Source: Planctomycetota bacterium (GTDB taxonomy: Bacteria > Planctomycetota > Phycisphaerae > Tepidisphaerales > Tepidisphaeraceae). From it: a stretch of DNA of 8,048 nt. The notes beneath the pieces were generated by a model. The model was not told where the DNA came from. It saw only the letters and a list, made by a program, of their open reading frames with translations, and did not search any database. A program made the position numbers and the translations under genes. Location: the NCBI GenBank assembly GCA_029777755.1, contig JAKORQ010000578.1:1-8048 (forward strand). Direction: 5' to 3'. Below, piece after piece: positions 1 through 7,735 of the stretch. Position 1 is the first letter of the stretch; each line of letters starts with the position of its first letter.

Positions 1-356
1 AGCCGGTAGCCGCGTCGGCGGTGGGATTTGGCCTGATGGCTATCCTCATGTACGTCATCTTCGATCGCGCTCCCGAGGCTGCCCAAGTCACACAGGCGCC
101 GGCCACGGGCGATTTGGGCGTGCGAGCCCTTGCGACATATCTCTTTGAACATCAGTTGGTTAACTTCGAACTTGCGGGCGTTTTGCTGACCATGGCCATG
201 GTTGGCGCTATAGTGATCGCTCGACGCGGCGTTTGGACGGCGGAAAAGCCGCAGCCGGCTAAGCCGTCGCTTTATGGTCCCGGCGATGACAACCCGCACA
301 ACATCCCGGTTCAGGGTTCCAGCGACCCGCGTAAGAAGGCGTATCCGGAAGCCTGA
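1..356 (+). CDS. nuoJ: NADH-quinone oxidoreductase subunit J, C-terminal part (5' end outside window)
   Basis: NuoJ is a membrane subunit of respiratory complex I, sitting between the quinone site and the antiporter-like subunits and helping couple quinone reduction to proton pumping. The reading frame is already open at the window edge (first full codon at base 3), so the GTG at base 21 is not the real start. About 117 residues are visible, ending at TGA 354-356. They hold two hydrophobic helices, the first ending near MAILMYVIFDR. The second lies in the characteristic C-terminal stretch with FELAGVLLTMAMVGAIVIARR, very close to the NuoJ family ending. After it comes a polar tail of about 45 residues rich in Pro, Gly and Lys, probably on the cytoplasmic side. 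nuoK follows after 30 bases in the same direction. The identification is secure from this ending and from the gene order; only the N-terminal half is missing. Confidence 0.93.
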   Translation, partial: PVAASAVGFGLMAILMYVIFDRAPEAAQVTQAPATGDLGVRALATYLFEHQLVNFELAGVLLTMAMVGAIVIARRGVWTAEKPQPAKPSLYGPGDDNPHNIPVQGSSDPRKKAYPEA

Positions 357-386
357 TCCGCTGCCGCGATCCTTGAGATGAACTAA

Positions 387-719
387 ATGGCGATGACGCA
401 ATTAACGCTACAACACTTTCTGGCTGTCGGCTCGATCATGTTTACCCTGGGGATGATCGGGTTCCTGTGCCGGCGCAACATGATCATCATGTTCCTCTGC
501 ACTGAGCTGATGTTCCAGGGGATCGCGATCAACCTGATTGCCTTTGGCCGATACCACTACGCCAGCAAGGTGGAGGCGTTCCTTGCTTCTCAGTCGTTTG
601 TGATCTTCCTGCTGGTGGTGGCGGCGGCGGAGGCGGCGCTGGCGCTGGGTCTGGTTGTGCTCCTGTATCGACACAAGCAGACACTCGACTCGCAGGCCTG
701 GCAGGAACTGAAAGGGTAA
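387..719 (+). CDS. nuoK: NADH-quinone oxidoreductase subunit K
   Basis: NuoK is a small three-helix membrane subunit of complex I (MrpC-like), part of the path that transmits quinone chemistry to the proton channels. The 110-residue product is only slightly longer than the usual 100 or so. The two membrane-buried glutamates known to matter in this family are present: Glu40 in the CTELM context of helix 2 and Glu82 in the AAAEAALALGL context of helix 3. The loop between helices 2 and 3 (about residues 54-66, with RYHYASK) is a few residues longer than in E. coli. The start is ATG 387, with a weak purine-rich GAGATG 7-12 bases upstream. ATG 393 (residue 3) is an alternative, giving a start just before TQLTLQHFL. 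The gene lies 30 bases after nuoJ and 18 before nuoL, consistent with one transcript. Confidence 0.95.
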   Translation: MAMTQLTLQHFLAVGSIMFTLGMIGFLCRRNMIIMFLCTELMFQGIAINLIAFGRYHYASKVEAFLASQSFVIFLLVVAAAEAALALGLVVLLYRHKQTLDSQAWQELKG

Positions 720-737
720 AGCGTCAAGATACTCACC

Positions 738-2879
738 ATGGAACAGCTTTTCGCAGTCAAGCACTCTTACCTGATTCCGCTGCTGCCGCTCCTGGCCGCC
801 GCGATAGCGGGTTTTCTTTGTACTGGCTCGAGAAAGAAACTGGCCCATTGGCCAATCTGGATCGGCGTAGGTATCAGCGCTATCTTGTCGGTGACGCTGC
901 TGTTTGGCATGGCGTCGGTCTGGCATGACCACCATGGACCGCTGGCGTACGTCCAGAACTGGTACCAGTGGATCACCGCCGGGCCGGCCGGCGTCTCCGG
1001 TACGTTTGATGTGGCCGTGGGGTTTCTCTTTGACCCGCTCACCGCCGTCATGCTTTGCGTGGTGACGGTGATCGGTTTCTTCATCACGGTATTCGCGGCC
1101 GGCTACATGAAGGGGGAGGAGGGGTACTTCCGCTTCTTTGCCTACCTCGGGATGTTCATCTTCATGATGACCATGCTCGTGATGGGCGACAACTTCCTGA
1201 TGCTCTACCTGGGCTGGGAAGGCGTGGGTCTGTGCTCCTACCTGCTGATTGGCTACTACTACGATCGCCCGGCGGCACGAGATGCCGCCAAGAAGGCATT
1301 CATCGTTAACCGGATCGGCGACTTCGGCTTTGGCGTCGGCATCATGCTGACCTTCGCCGTCTTCGGGACGATCAACTACTTTTCGCCCGATGAGGCTGGG
1401 AACCTGACTGGTGGAGCGCTCGCGCTGGCGGCCGACCCGAACTTCGTGCTGTCGCTGCCTGAGTGGAAGCAGCATGCCATCCAGTGGATTCCCTTCATGC
1501 TGATGCTCGGCGCCTTCGGAAAGAGCGCCCAGTTCCCGCTGTATGTGTGGCTGCCGGATGCGATGGAAGGCCCGACGCCTGTCTCGGCACTGATTCACGC
1601 CGCGACCATGGTGACCGCCGGCGTCTACATGATCGCTCGTTGCGGAACGCTGTTCGTGGGCAACGAGGCGGCGATGTGGACCATCGCGATCATCGGCGCC
1701 TTTACCGCGATCTTCGCGGCCAGCATCGCCCTGAGGCAGTTCGACCTGAAGAAGGTGTTCGCCTACTCGACCATCAGCCAGCTTGGCTTCATGTTCGTGG
1801 GCGTGGGCGTGCTTGCCCCGGTGGCCGGCGTGTTCCACCTGATGACGCACGCCTTCTTCAAGGCTCTGCTGTTCCTCTCGTCCGGCGTGGTCATGCATGC
1901 CATGCTGGGGCACCTGGACATGCGTCGCATGAGCGGACTGAAGGCGGTACTGCCCAAGACTCGCTGGCTGATACTCATCGGCTGTGCCGCGCTGGCGGGC
2001 GTGCCGGGGCTTTCCGGCTTCTTCTCGAAGGACGAGATCGTGGCGGCCGCCTGGCACCAGAGCTGGGTACTTGGCCTGGTGCTGCTCATCACCGCATTCA
2101 TGACGGCGTACTACACCTTCCGGCTTTACTTCCGGGTTTTTGAGGGCCCGCTTGTTCAGCCGGATGGCCCGGCCGAGGGCCATAGCCACGGTTCGGAACA
2201 TGACGATCACGGACACGGCGCACATGGCGGCCATGACACCCATGGCCACGACCATGGTCACCACAATCATGAGCCGATGATCATGATCCTGCCGCTGGCG
2301 GTGCTGGCCATCGGTGCGATCCTGGCCGGCTATGTGAATGTCGGAACCCACCATCTGGGCGATTTCCTTGGCCAGAGCCCAAGCCTCAGCCAGTCGTACC
2401 TGGTAGCGAAGGGTGCTGACTACGAGGCGGCGCTTAACCCTGCGATGTTCGGGCAGCATGTGGATGTGCATCCCAAGCTCGAGGAGGATCTGCATCTGCT
2501 GCATATCAGGATGATGATCATCAGCAGCGTGGTGGCGCTGGTTGGCGTGGGCCTGGCGATGTACCTGCATCTGTTCAATCGCCGACTGTCAGACGATCTG
2601 GTCCTCCGGTTCCGCGGAATCGCCAGGGTACTGGAAGGCAAGTACTGGGTGGACGAGATCTACCAGGGAGCGATCGTCAATCCGCTGCGAAAGTTCGGGC
2701 AGTTGCTGTATGGCTTTGACCGGCTGGTTATTGATGGACTGGTCTGGGTGGCGGGGTTTGTGCCGCAGAGCGCAGGCTTTGTCCTGAAACTGACGACTCA
2801 GCGCGGACAACTGCAGGGTTACGCCCTGACGATGATGCTGGGGATCGTGCTCCTGCTGGTGCTGGTGTTCGTGTTCTAA
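738..2879 (+). CDS. nuoL: NADH-quinone oxidoreductase subunit L (distal antiporter-like subunit)
   Basis: NuoL is the outermost proton-pumping subunit of complex I, with Mrp-antiporter ancestry and a long C-terminal lateral helix that runs along the membrane arm. The product has 713 residues, against about 613 in E. coli. Conserved channel residues are visible: Glu161 (LGWEGVGLCSYLLIGYYY, TM5), Lys262 (FGKSAQFPLYVWLPDAMEG, TM7), His287, Lys338-Lys339 (DLKKVFAYSTISQLG), Lys375 (THAFFKALLFLSSG) and Lys431 (SGFFSKDEI, TM12). The C-terminus has the KYWVDEIY motif, the amphipathic region expected for the lateral helix, and a final hydrophobic anchor ending in VFVF. The extra length is mainly in a His-rich loop (residues 481-513), in the region before TM7 and in the TM14-TM15 loop. 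ATG 738 has no clear Shine-Dalgarno. The nearest candidate, AAAGGG at 711-716, lies 21 bases upstream inside the end of nuoK, so translation may depend on coupling. No frameshift is seen. Confidence 0.97.
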   Translation: MEQLFAVKHSYLIPLLPLLAAAIAGFLCTGSRKKLAHWPIWIGVGISAILSVTLLFGMASVWHDHHGPLAYVQNWYQWITAGPAGVSGTFDVAVGFLFDPLTAVMLCVVTVIGFFITVFAAGYMKGEEGYFRFFAYLGMFIFMMTMLVMGDNFLMLYLGWEGVGLCSYLLIGYYYDRPAARDAAKKAFIVNRIGDFGFGVGIMLTFAVFGTINYFSPDEAGNLTGGALALAADPNFVLSLPEWKQHAIQWIPFMLMLGAFGKSAQFPLYVWLPDAMEGPTPVSALIHAATMVTAGVYMIARCGTLFVGNEAAMWTIAIIGAFTAIFAASIALRQFDLKKVFAYSTISQLGFMFVGVGVLAPVAGVFHLMTHAFFKALLFLSSGVVMHAMLGHLDMRRMSGLKAVLPKTRWLILIGCAALAGVPGLSGFFSKDEIVAAAWHQSWVLGLVLLITAFMTAYYTFRLYFRVFEGPLVQPDGPAEGHSHGSEHDDHGHGAHGGHDTHGHDHGHHNHEPMIMILPLAVLAIGAILAGYVNVGTHHLGDFLGQSPSLSQSYLVAKGADYEAALNPAMFGQHVDVHPKLEEDLHLLHIRMMIISSVVALVGVGLAMYLHLFNRRLSDDLVLRFRGIARVLEGKYWVDEIYQGAIVNPLRKFGQLLYGFDRLVIDGLVWVAGFVPQSAGFVLKLTTQRGQLQGYALTMMLGIVLLLVLVFVF
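2178..2276 (+). other. Histidine-rich loop of NuoL (residues 481-513)
   Basis: This segment within nuoL encodes 33 residues of which 13 are His, interspersed with Gly and Asp (for example HGHDHGHHNH near the end). It lies between the hydrophobic helix ending TFRLYFRVFEG (TM13) and the next helix, MIMILPLAVLAIGAILAGY (TM14), which is expected to be a cytoplasmic loop by comparison with E. coli NuoL. Such a composition can bind divalent metals or buffer protons, but no function can be read from sequence alone. Confidence 0.9.
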
Positions 2880-2895
2880 AGGATTGTGAAATTGC

Positions 2896-2911
2896 CGGCC
2901 GGTCATGGCCG
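2896..2911 (+). other. Short stem-loop between nuoL and nuoM
   Basis: Within the 49-base gap between nuoL and nuoM, CGGCC (2896-2900) pairs with GGCCG (2907-2911) around a 6-base loop. After two bases comes a run of four T (2914-2917). It resembles a weak intrinsic terminator or an RNA processing or stability element. The stem is only 5 bp and the T run is short, so complete termination is unlikely, and nuoM must still be expressed. This is the largest gap within the nuo block. Confidence 0.3.
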
Positions 2912-2928
2912 ACTTTTAGAGAGAGCAA

Positions 2929-4506
2929 ATGGAAGGCACTCTTATCTGGTTGCTGTTAATTCCGCTGGCGGGCGCCGTGGTTGGCGCGTGCCTTCAAGGA
3001 GAGCGAGCGCCGCGATGGTGGGCTTTGCTGGTTAGCCTGGCCACGGCTGCGGTCACTGTTGTCGCCGCCTGCGAGTTTGATTTCTCGGCGTCCGGCCAGG
3101 TGCAACTGCTGGTGTCGCCTGAGGCGTTCCGGCTGCCTGAGGCGGGAATTTCCTTCACTTTGGGCATCGACTCAATCAGTTTCTGGCTTATCGCACTGAC
3201 GGTATTCCTGATGCCGCTGGCGATCGCCGCAAGCTGGGAGAGCATCGCCAGCCGCCGCAAGGAGTATTACGCCTGGATGCTGCTGCTGGAGTTCGCGATG
3301 CTGGGTGTGTTCGCCGCTCGCGACCTGCTGCTGTTTTACGTTTTCTTCGAGCTCACGCTGGTCCCGATGTTCTTCATTATCGGTATCTGGGGCGGCGCTG
3401 AGCGGCAGTACGCAGCACTGAAGTTCTTCCTGTTTACGTTCGCGGCCTCGGTGTTCACGCTCGCCGGTGTAATCTACATCGGCACGACTGCCGGCCAGGG
3501 TGCCGTCCCGAGCTTCCGGATCGAGGACATCATCAACTCAGCACAAAGCGGGATGTCCACGCAGGCACGCTACTGGGTGTTCCTGGCAATGCTGGCCGGG
3601 TTTGCCGTGAAGGTGCCGCTGTTCCCGGTGCATACGTGGTTGCCCCTGGCGCACACCGAGGCGCCCACCGCCGGCTCGGTCATCCTTGCCGGCGTGTTGC
3701 TGAAGCTGGGTACATACGGTCTGCTTCGCTTTGCCATCCCCGTTGGCGCTGGCCCTGAGGTGCTGGGCGCGCTCACCCCTCTGCTGGGTGTGCTCTGCCT
3801 GATCGGCATCATCTATGGGGCCCTGGTGGCGTGGGTTCAGCAAGACATCAAGAAGCTGGTTGCTTATTCATCGGTTTCGCACCTTGGCTTCTGCGTGCTG
3901 GGCATGCTGGCTCTCAACCAGACGGGCATCCAGGGTTCGATCATGTACATGATCAACCACGGCCTGAGCACGGGCGCGATGTTCCTTGTGATCGGCATGA
4001 TTTATGACCGGTATCACACCCGTGACATCAATCAGCTCTCCGGGTTGGCGAAGCAGATGCCTCGACTGGCGTTCTTCTTTATCCTGTTTACGTTCTCGAG
4101 CATTGGTCTGCCCGGGCTCAATGGGTTTGTCAGCGAGTTCCTGACGATCCTCGGCGCGTTTACCTCGCCGCACCTGGGTATTGGCTACGGGGTGGTTGCC
4201 GCGCTGGGCATCATCCTTGGCGCAGTGTACATGCTACACATGGCTGCCCGCGTGATCTTCGGGCCACTGAAGGTCCCGCAAGGTCACCATGGTCACGACG
4301 ACGGGCACAGCCTGCCTGGCGATATTGGCGCCCGTGAAATCGCGGTACTGACGCCGCTGGCGGCGGCGGTTGTGATCCTGGGAGTGGTTCCGAACGTCAT
4401 TCTCAAGACGCTTGAGGAGCCTGTGGCCGCACTGATTCCGAGCGAATCCCAGATTGTCATGGTCGAAGGACCTGCCGTTGTGAGTGGCGTTGGGTTGGGT
4501 GAATAA
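2929..4506 (+). CDS. nuoM: NADH-quinone oxidoreductase subunit M (antiporter-like subunit)
   Basis: NuoM is the middle antiporter-like proton channel of complex I. At 525 residues it is slightly longer than E. coli NuoM (about 509). Key buried residues can be read: Glu141 (YVFFELTLVPMFFIIGIWGG, TM5), Lys228 (GFAVKVPLFPVHTWLP, TM7), Lys259 (LLKLGTYG, TM8), Lys308-Lys309 (DIKKLVAYSSVSHLGF), His344 (MINHGLSTGAMF) and Glu403 (LNGFVSEFL, TM12). The TM12 glutamate in place of lysine is what separates NuoM from NuoL and NuoN. A small His cluster (GHHGHDDGH, residues 452-460) lies between TM13 and TM14. The start ATG 2929 is preceded by AGAGAGAG at 2918-2925, a partial Shine-Dalgarno at short spacing. 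The gene ends only 3 bases before nuoN, so the two are probably translationally coupled. Confidence 0.97.
   Translation: MEGTLIWLLLIPLAGAVVGACLQGERAPRWWALLVSLATAAVTVVAACEFDFSASGQVQLLVSPEAFRLPEAGISFTLGIDSISFWLIALTVFLMPLAIAASWESIASRRKEYYAWMLLLEFAMLGVFAARDLLLFYVFFELTLVPMFFIIGIWGGAERQYAALKFFLFTFAASVFTLAGVIYIGTTAGQGAVPSFRIEDIINSAQSGMSTQARYWVFLAMLAGFAVKVPLFPVHTWLPLAHTEAPTAGSVILAGVLLKLGTYGLLRFAIPVGAGPEVLGALTPLLGVLCLIGIIYGALVAWVQQDIKKLVAYSSVSHLGFCVLGMLALNQTGIQGSIMYMINHGLSTGAMFLVIGMIYDRYHTRDINQLSGLAKQMPRLAFFFILFTFSSIGLPGLNGFVSEFLTILGAFTSPHLGIGYGVVAALGIILGAVYMLHMAARVIFGPLKVPQGHHGHDDGHSLPGDIGAREIAVLTPLAAAVVILGVVPNVILKTLEEPVAALIPSESQIVMVEGPAVVSGVGLGE
4282..4308 (+). other. Small His cluster in NuoM (residues 452-460)
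   Basis: Nine codons encode GHHGHDDGH directly after the helix containing LHMAARVIFGPLKV (TM13) and before the helix ending the protein. It occupies the same TM13-TM14 loop position as the larger His-rich loop in NuoL. Its function is unknown. Confidence 0.8.
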
Positions 4507-4509
4507 CAG

Positions 4510-6135
4510 ATGAATTTCCTGATCGCACTGGCTCCAGAAGTTGTCCTTACAGGCGTAGCGTGCCTGCTGTTTGTGATGGCCGCACTCCCCGGGGCGGGTA
4601 TCCGCAGGGCGGCGCCCTGGGTTACCCTGCTTGCGCTGCTGGCGGCGGGGCTGATGGTGGGGTGCCGGATGACCGGCTGGGCTGAGCCTGAAGGTGTCAG
4701 GGAGACGGTTCTGCTCTCTGGCTTTGCCGGGTATATCAAGGTGATCTCGCTGGTGGTTGGCGTATTGCTGTTGCTGGTGAACTGGCCGACCAACCGCGAT
4801 GGCTCTGGTAACCCCACGCTGTCGCTCAGCAGCGAGGGGCCGGAGTACTTTGGACTGATGCTGCTGTCGATCACCGGCCTTCTGCTGGTGGCGTCGGCCA
4901 ATGACATGATCCTGCTGTTCCTGGCTATCGAGTTGGCCTCGATCCCCACCTACGTGATGGTGTCGATCTCTCGGCCGATCTCCGTGGCCCAGGAGGCGGC
5001 CGTCAAGTACTTCTTCCTCGGCGCTTTTTCTGCGGCACTGACCCTGTTTGGATTGAGCTTCCTGTTCGGCACCACCGGCTCAGTCACGCTCACGGGCGTG
5101 GCGAACGTGATTGGCGGATGGGAGAGCATGCCAGGCTGGCTGATACTGGGTGGCATGATGCTGCTCGCTGGCCTGGCGTTTAAGCTGGCCGCTTTCCCGC
5201 TGCACTTTTACGCCCCGGATGTGTACACGGGTGCGGCGACTCCGCTGACGGCGTTTCTGTCGTATGTTCCCAAGGCCGCCGGTATGGTTGCCCTGATCCG
5301 TGTGCTGTACGCACTGGCGGGAGGCATGCCCGGCGAGCTGCCCCAGGTGTTTGTCACTACCCTGTGGCTCGTGGCCGTGCTGACCATGACGGTGGGCAAC
5401 GTGCTGGGCCTGATGCAGCAGAACGTAAAGCGCCTGATGGCTTGCAGCTCCATCGCCCACAGCGGTTACATGCTCACGGGTGTTGTGGTGCTGTTTGGCG
5501 CAGCCTCCATCGTCGATCGCGCCGGCGGACTTGCGGGTGTGCTGTTCTACCTGACCGCCTATGGCCTGACCAACGTCGGTATCTTCGCGGTGCTCATGAT
5601 GCTGCCGGCGAAGCCGGATCCTTTCGTGTACGATGGCAAGGTTCCGCCGGCCACTACGGCGGAGACCTTCAGCGACCTTGCCGGGACCGGCCGCACGCAT
5701 GTCGGGCTTGGCTTGGTGATGGCAGCCTGCTGCTTCAGCCTGATTGGCATCCCGCTTACCGTTGGGTTCCTGGGCAAGTTCTACCTGCTGCGTCCCGCAC
5801 TTGCCGGTGAGTTCTACTGGCTGGCGCTGATCACTGTGGTCAATGCTGCCATCTCCGCCGGCTATTACCTGCGGATCCTCGCCACGATGTTCCTCAAGGA
5901 GCCTCGCGCGGCGGCTGGCGGAGTGGAAGCCGCGGCCGAGCCGGTAACGGCTAACCTGCGTACCCGCCCGCTGCTGATCTCAGCGATCATCGCGGCCGGC
6001 CTGGGCGTATTGCTTGGTACTTACCTCGATGCTGCATCGGCTCTGCGTACCCTGACCCTTAACTCGCTGGATGTGGCTCCGCGGGCGGTCGATTCATCTT
6101 CCGAGGGCGAACTGGTAGCGTCGCTGTCCGAGTAG
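4510..6135 (+). CDS. nuoN: NADH-quinone oxidoreductase subunit N (antiporter-like subunit)
   Basis: NuoN is the antiporter-like subunit closest to the quinone end of the complex I membrane arm. At 541 residues it is longer than E. coli NuoN (485). Channel residues visible are Glu141 (FLAIELASIPTYVM, TM5), Lys166 (AAVKYFFLGAFSAAL), Lys225 (GLAFKLAAFPLHFYAPDVY, TM7), Lys255 (SYVPKAAG), Lys307 (QNVKRLMACSSIAHSGYM) and Lys423 (TVGFLGKFYLL, TM12). The added length includes a polar stretch before TM12 (around PFVYDGKVPPATTAETFSDLAG) and an Ala/Glu-rich loop at residues 463-484. ATG 4510 begins MNFLIALAPEVVL, a normal NuoN N-terminus. GGGTGA about 7 bases upstream, within the end of nuoM, may serve as ribosome binding site. 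It is the last nuo gene; a same-strand transporter gene follows after 53 bases. Confidence 0.97.
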   Translation: MNFLIALAPEVVLTGVACLLFVMAALPGAGIRRAAPWVTLLALLAAGLMVGCRMTGWAEPEGVRETVLLSGFAGYIKVISLVVGVLLLLVNWPTNRDGSGNPTLSLSSEGPEYFGLMLLSITGLLLVASANDMILLFLAIELASIPTYVMVSISRPISVAQEAAVKYFFLGAFSAALTLFGLSFLFGTTGSVTLTGVANVIGGWESMPGWLILGGMMLLAGLAFKLAAFPLHFYAPDVYTGAATPLTAFLSYVPKAAGMVALIRVLYALAGGMPGELPQVFVTTLWLVAVLTMTVGNVLGLMQQNVKRLMACSSIAHSGYMLTGVVVLFGAASIVDRAGGLAGVLFYLTAYGLTNVGIFAVLMMLPAKPDPFVYDGKVPPATTAETFSDLAGTGRTHVGLGLVMAACCFSLIGIPLTVGFLGKFYLLRPALAGEFYWLALITVVNAAISAGYYLRILATMFLKEPRAAAGGVEAAAEPVTANLRTRPLLISAIIAAGLGVLLGTYLDAASALRTLTLNSLDVAPRAVDSSSEGELVASLSE

Positions 6136-6188
6136 AGGATCAAACCCTGTAGGCAACTGACGCAGGAAGGTCTCACTGGGGGCTCGAG

Positions 6189-7685
6189 ATGAGCACTTCG
6201 GCAGGGTCCGCGCAAGTGAGGACGCTGGCTCCGCATGAACTTCGCGGGGCCGAGCTGCGATGGACGATGCGGAAGGTCGTCATCGCGTGGATATTCGGCG
6301 CGGTCTGGATGAGTGCCACCGCAGGCACGCCGCTGACCAACTATGCCAAGGCGCTGGGGGCATCGAACTTCCAGTTTGGCGTGTTGGCCGCGCTGCCGTT
6401 CCTTGCATCATTCCTGACGCTGCCGGGGACCCTGCTGATCGAGGCCACCGGCAAGCGCAAGCTGATCTTCCTTGTCTTCCTTTACTTCCAGCGGCTGATG
6501 TGGGTGCCGATCGCGCTGGTGCCCATGTGGATGTACAGCGCCTGGGGAGACTCTGGCCGGCCGGTCGCCATCGCGGCTTTCCTGTCGATGATCTTCCTGA
6601 TGTATGCCGGCAACGCCATTGGCGGCCCGGGGTGGATCGGGTGGATGTCTGACCTGATTCCTCCCGGGATCCGTGGCACCTACTTCAGCCGTCGTCGACA
6701 GTGGGGGCTGGTGTCGGCCATACCGGCGGCCTGGGGTGCGGGATGGTTGCTCGACCACTTCGCCGGCAATGGCGACACGATGACGATGCTCTCCTGGTGT
6801 GCGGTGGTGTTCATAGTCGCCGGCGCATTCGGGCTGGTGGATATCATCATCTTCCACTGGGTCCCTGACGTTCCCACTCCTCCCAAGAAGGGGACCGACC
6901 TGCTGAGCTCCTGGGGTGAGCCGCTGCGCAACCGTAACTACCTGCGCTTCGCCGGCTTTGTCGGTACGCTGGTGTTCGCCTTCGCACCCATGGGGCAGTT
7001 TGTGACGTTGTACATCGTCACGACCCTGGGGGCTGACAGGGAAACGGGTGGGCTGAACCAGATAACGCAGCTCATGCTGATCGTGGCGCCGTCGCTGGCA
7101 CAGCTTCTGGTATTCCATATCTGGGGCAAGGCGTCGGACCGCATGGGAAAGCGGCCGGTACTTGTGCTGGCTGCCCTGGGGCTTGTGCCGGTGGGTATCG
7201 GCTGGTGCTTCGTCAACGCCGACACAATCTGGCTGGGGTATGTCCTGTCGGCGCTGGGCGGGGCACTGTGGGCGGGCATAGACATAGTCAACTTCAACAT
7301 CGTGATGGAGTTTTCCGGCTCGGCGTCAAAGATGGGTACGCGCGGGGGGACGGCATATGTAGCCATGAACTCGATCATCATCAACGTGGCCGGCTGCCTT
7401 GGTGGGCTGGCGTGGGGCGGCATTGCTGAGCTGTGCGAGAGGCTCAATCTCCAGCTTCCGCTCGTGGGGACGTTCACCTTTTTCCACGTGCTGTTCATCC
7501 TCAGCGGGATACTGAGACTGCTGGCAGTGGTGGTTTTCCTGCCGCATCTGCATGAGCCGGAAGCCCGGCCGACGATGGAGGCGCTTCGCTACATGACCTC
7601 CAACGTCTACAACAACCTCTTTAGCGCCATCATGCAGCCGCTGCGCATTATCGGTCTGCCGATGGACAAGATTGCGAAGAAATAG
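6189..7685 (+). CDS. Major facilitator superfamily (MFS) transporter, substrate unknown
   Basis: The product is a 498-residue inner-membrane secondary transporter with about twelve hydrophobic segments in two groups of six, separated by a polar central loop (around residues 222-245, PDVPTPPKKGTD). The MFS 'motif A' signature is clear between TM8 and TM9 (WGKASDRMGKRP, residues 312-323). A degenerate copy lies after TM2 (EATGKRK, residues 85-91). The TM4-TM5 loop reads SDLIPPGIRGTYFSRR (residues 154-169), a pattern I associate with poorly characterised bacterial MFS proteins. The N-terminus has about 26 polar residues before TM1, and the C-terminus a short amphipathic tail ending KIAKK. The start ATG 6189 has GGGGG at 6178-6182, six bases upstream; Met27 is a less likely alternative. 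The gene may be read through from nuoN (53-base gap, no terminator seen) or have its own promoter, but none is recognisable. Nothing in the sequence names the substrate, and a link to complex I is not implied. Confidence 0.88.
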   Translation: MSTSAGSAQVRTLAPHELRGAELRWTMRKVVIAWIFGAVWMSATAGTPLTNYAKALGASNFQFGVLAALPFLASFLTLPGTLLIEATGKRKLIFLVFLYFQRLMWVPIALVPMWMYSAWGDSGRPVAIAAFLSMIFLMYAGNAIGGPGWIGWMSDLIPPGIRGTYFSRRRQWGLVSAIPAAWGAGWLLDHFAGNGDTMTMLSWCAVVFIVAGAFGLVDIIIFHWVPDVPTPPKKGTDLLSSWGEPLRNRNYLRFAGFVGTLVFAFAPMGQFVTLYIVTTLGADRETGGLNQITQLMLIVAPSLAQLLVFHIWGKASDRMGKRPVLVLAALGLVPVGIGWCFVNADTIWLGYVLSALGGALWAGIDIVNFNIVMEFSGSASKMGTRGGTAYVAMNSIIINVAGCLGGLAWGGIAELCERLNLQLPLVGTFTFFHVLFILSGILRLLAVVVFLPHLHEPEARPTMEALRYMTSNVYNNLFSAIMQPLRIIGLPMDKIAKK

Positions 7686-7716
7686 CGGCACTCAGAGCAG
7701 TTCCACCCGAAGTGGG

Positions 7717-7735
7717 GCGCGCGGTCTCCGCCCGC
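7717..7735 (+). terminator. GC-rich hairpin after the MFS gene, possible non-canonical terminator
   Basis: GCGCGCGG (7717-7724) pairs with CCGCCCGC (7728-7735) with one internal C-C mismatch and a three-base loop. It begins 32 bases after the MFS stop codon. No T run follows, so it could terminate weakly, or merely protect the mRNA 3' end. The position suits the end of the transcript. Confidence 0.3.

Noticed and set aside
408..2570. A 720-codon open frame on the - strand, antisense to nuoK and nuoL
   Set aside because: It lies entirely opposite well-conserved nuoK and nuoL. Its translation is a low-complexity mix rich in His, Arg, Gln and Asp with no membrane or domain pattern. Long antisense frames are a by-product of G/C-biased third positions in GC-rich genes.
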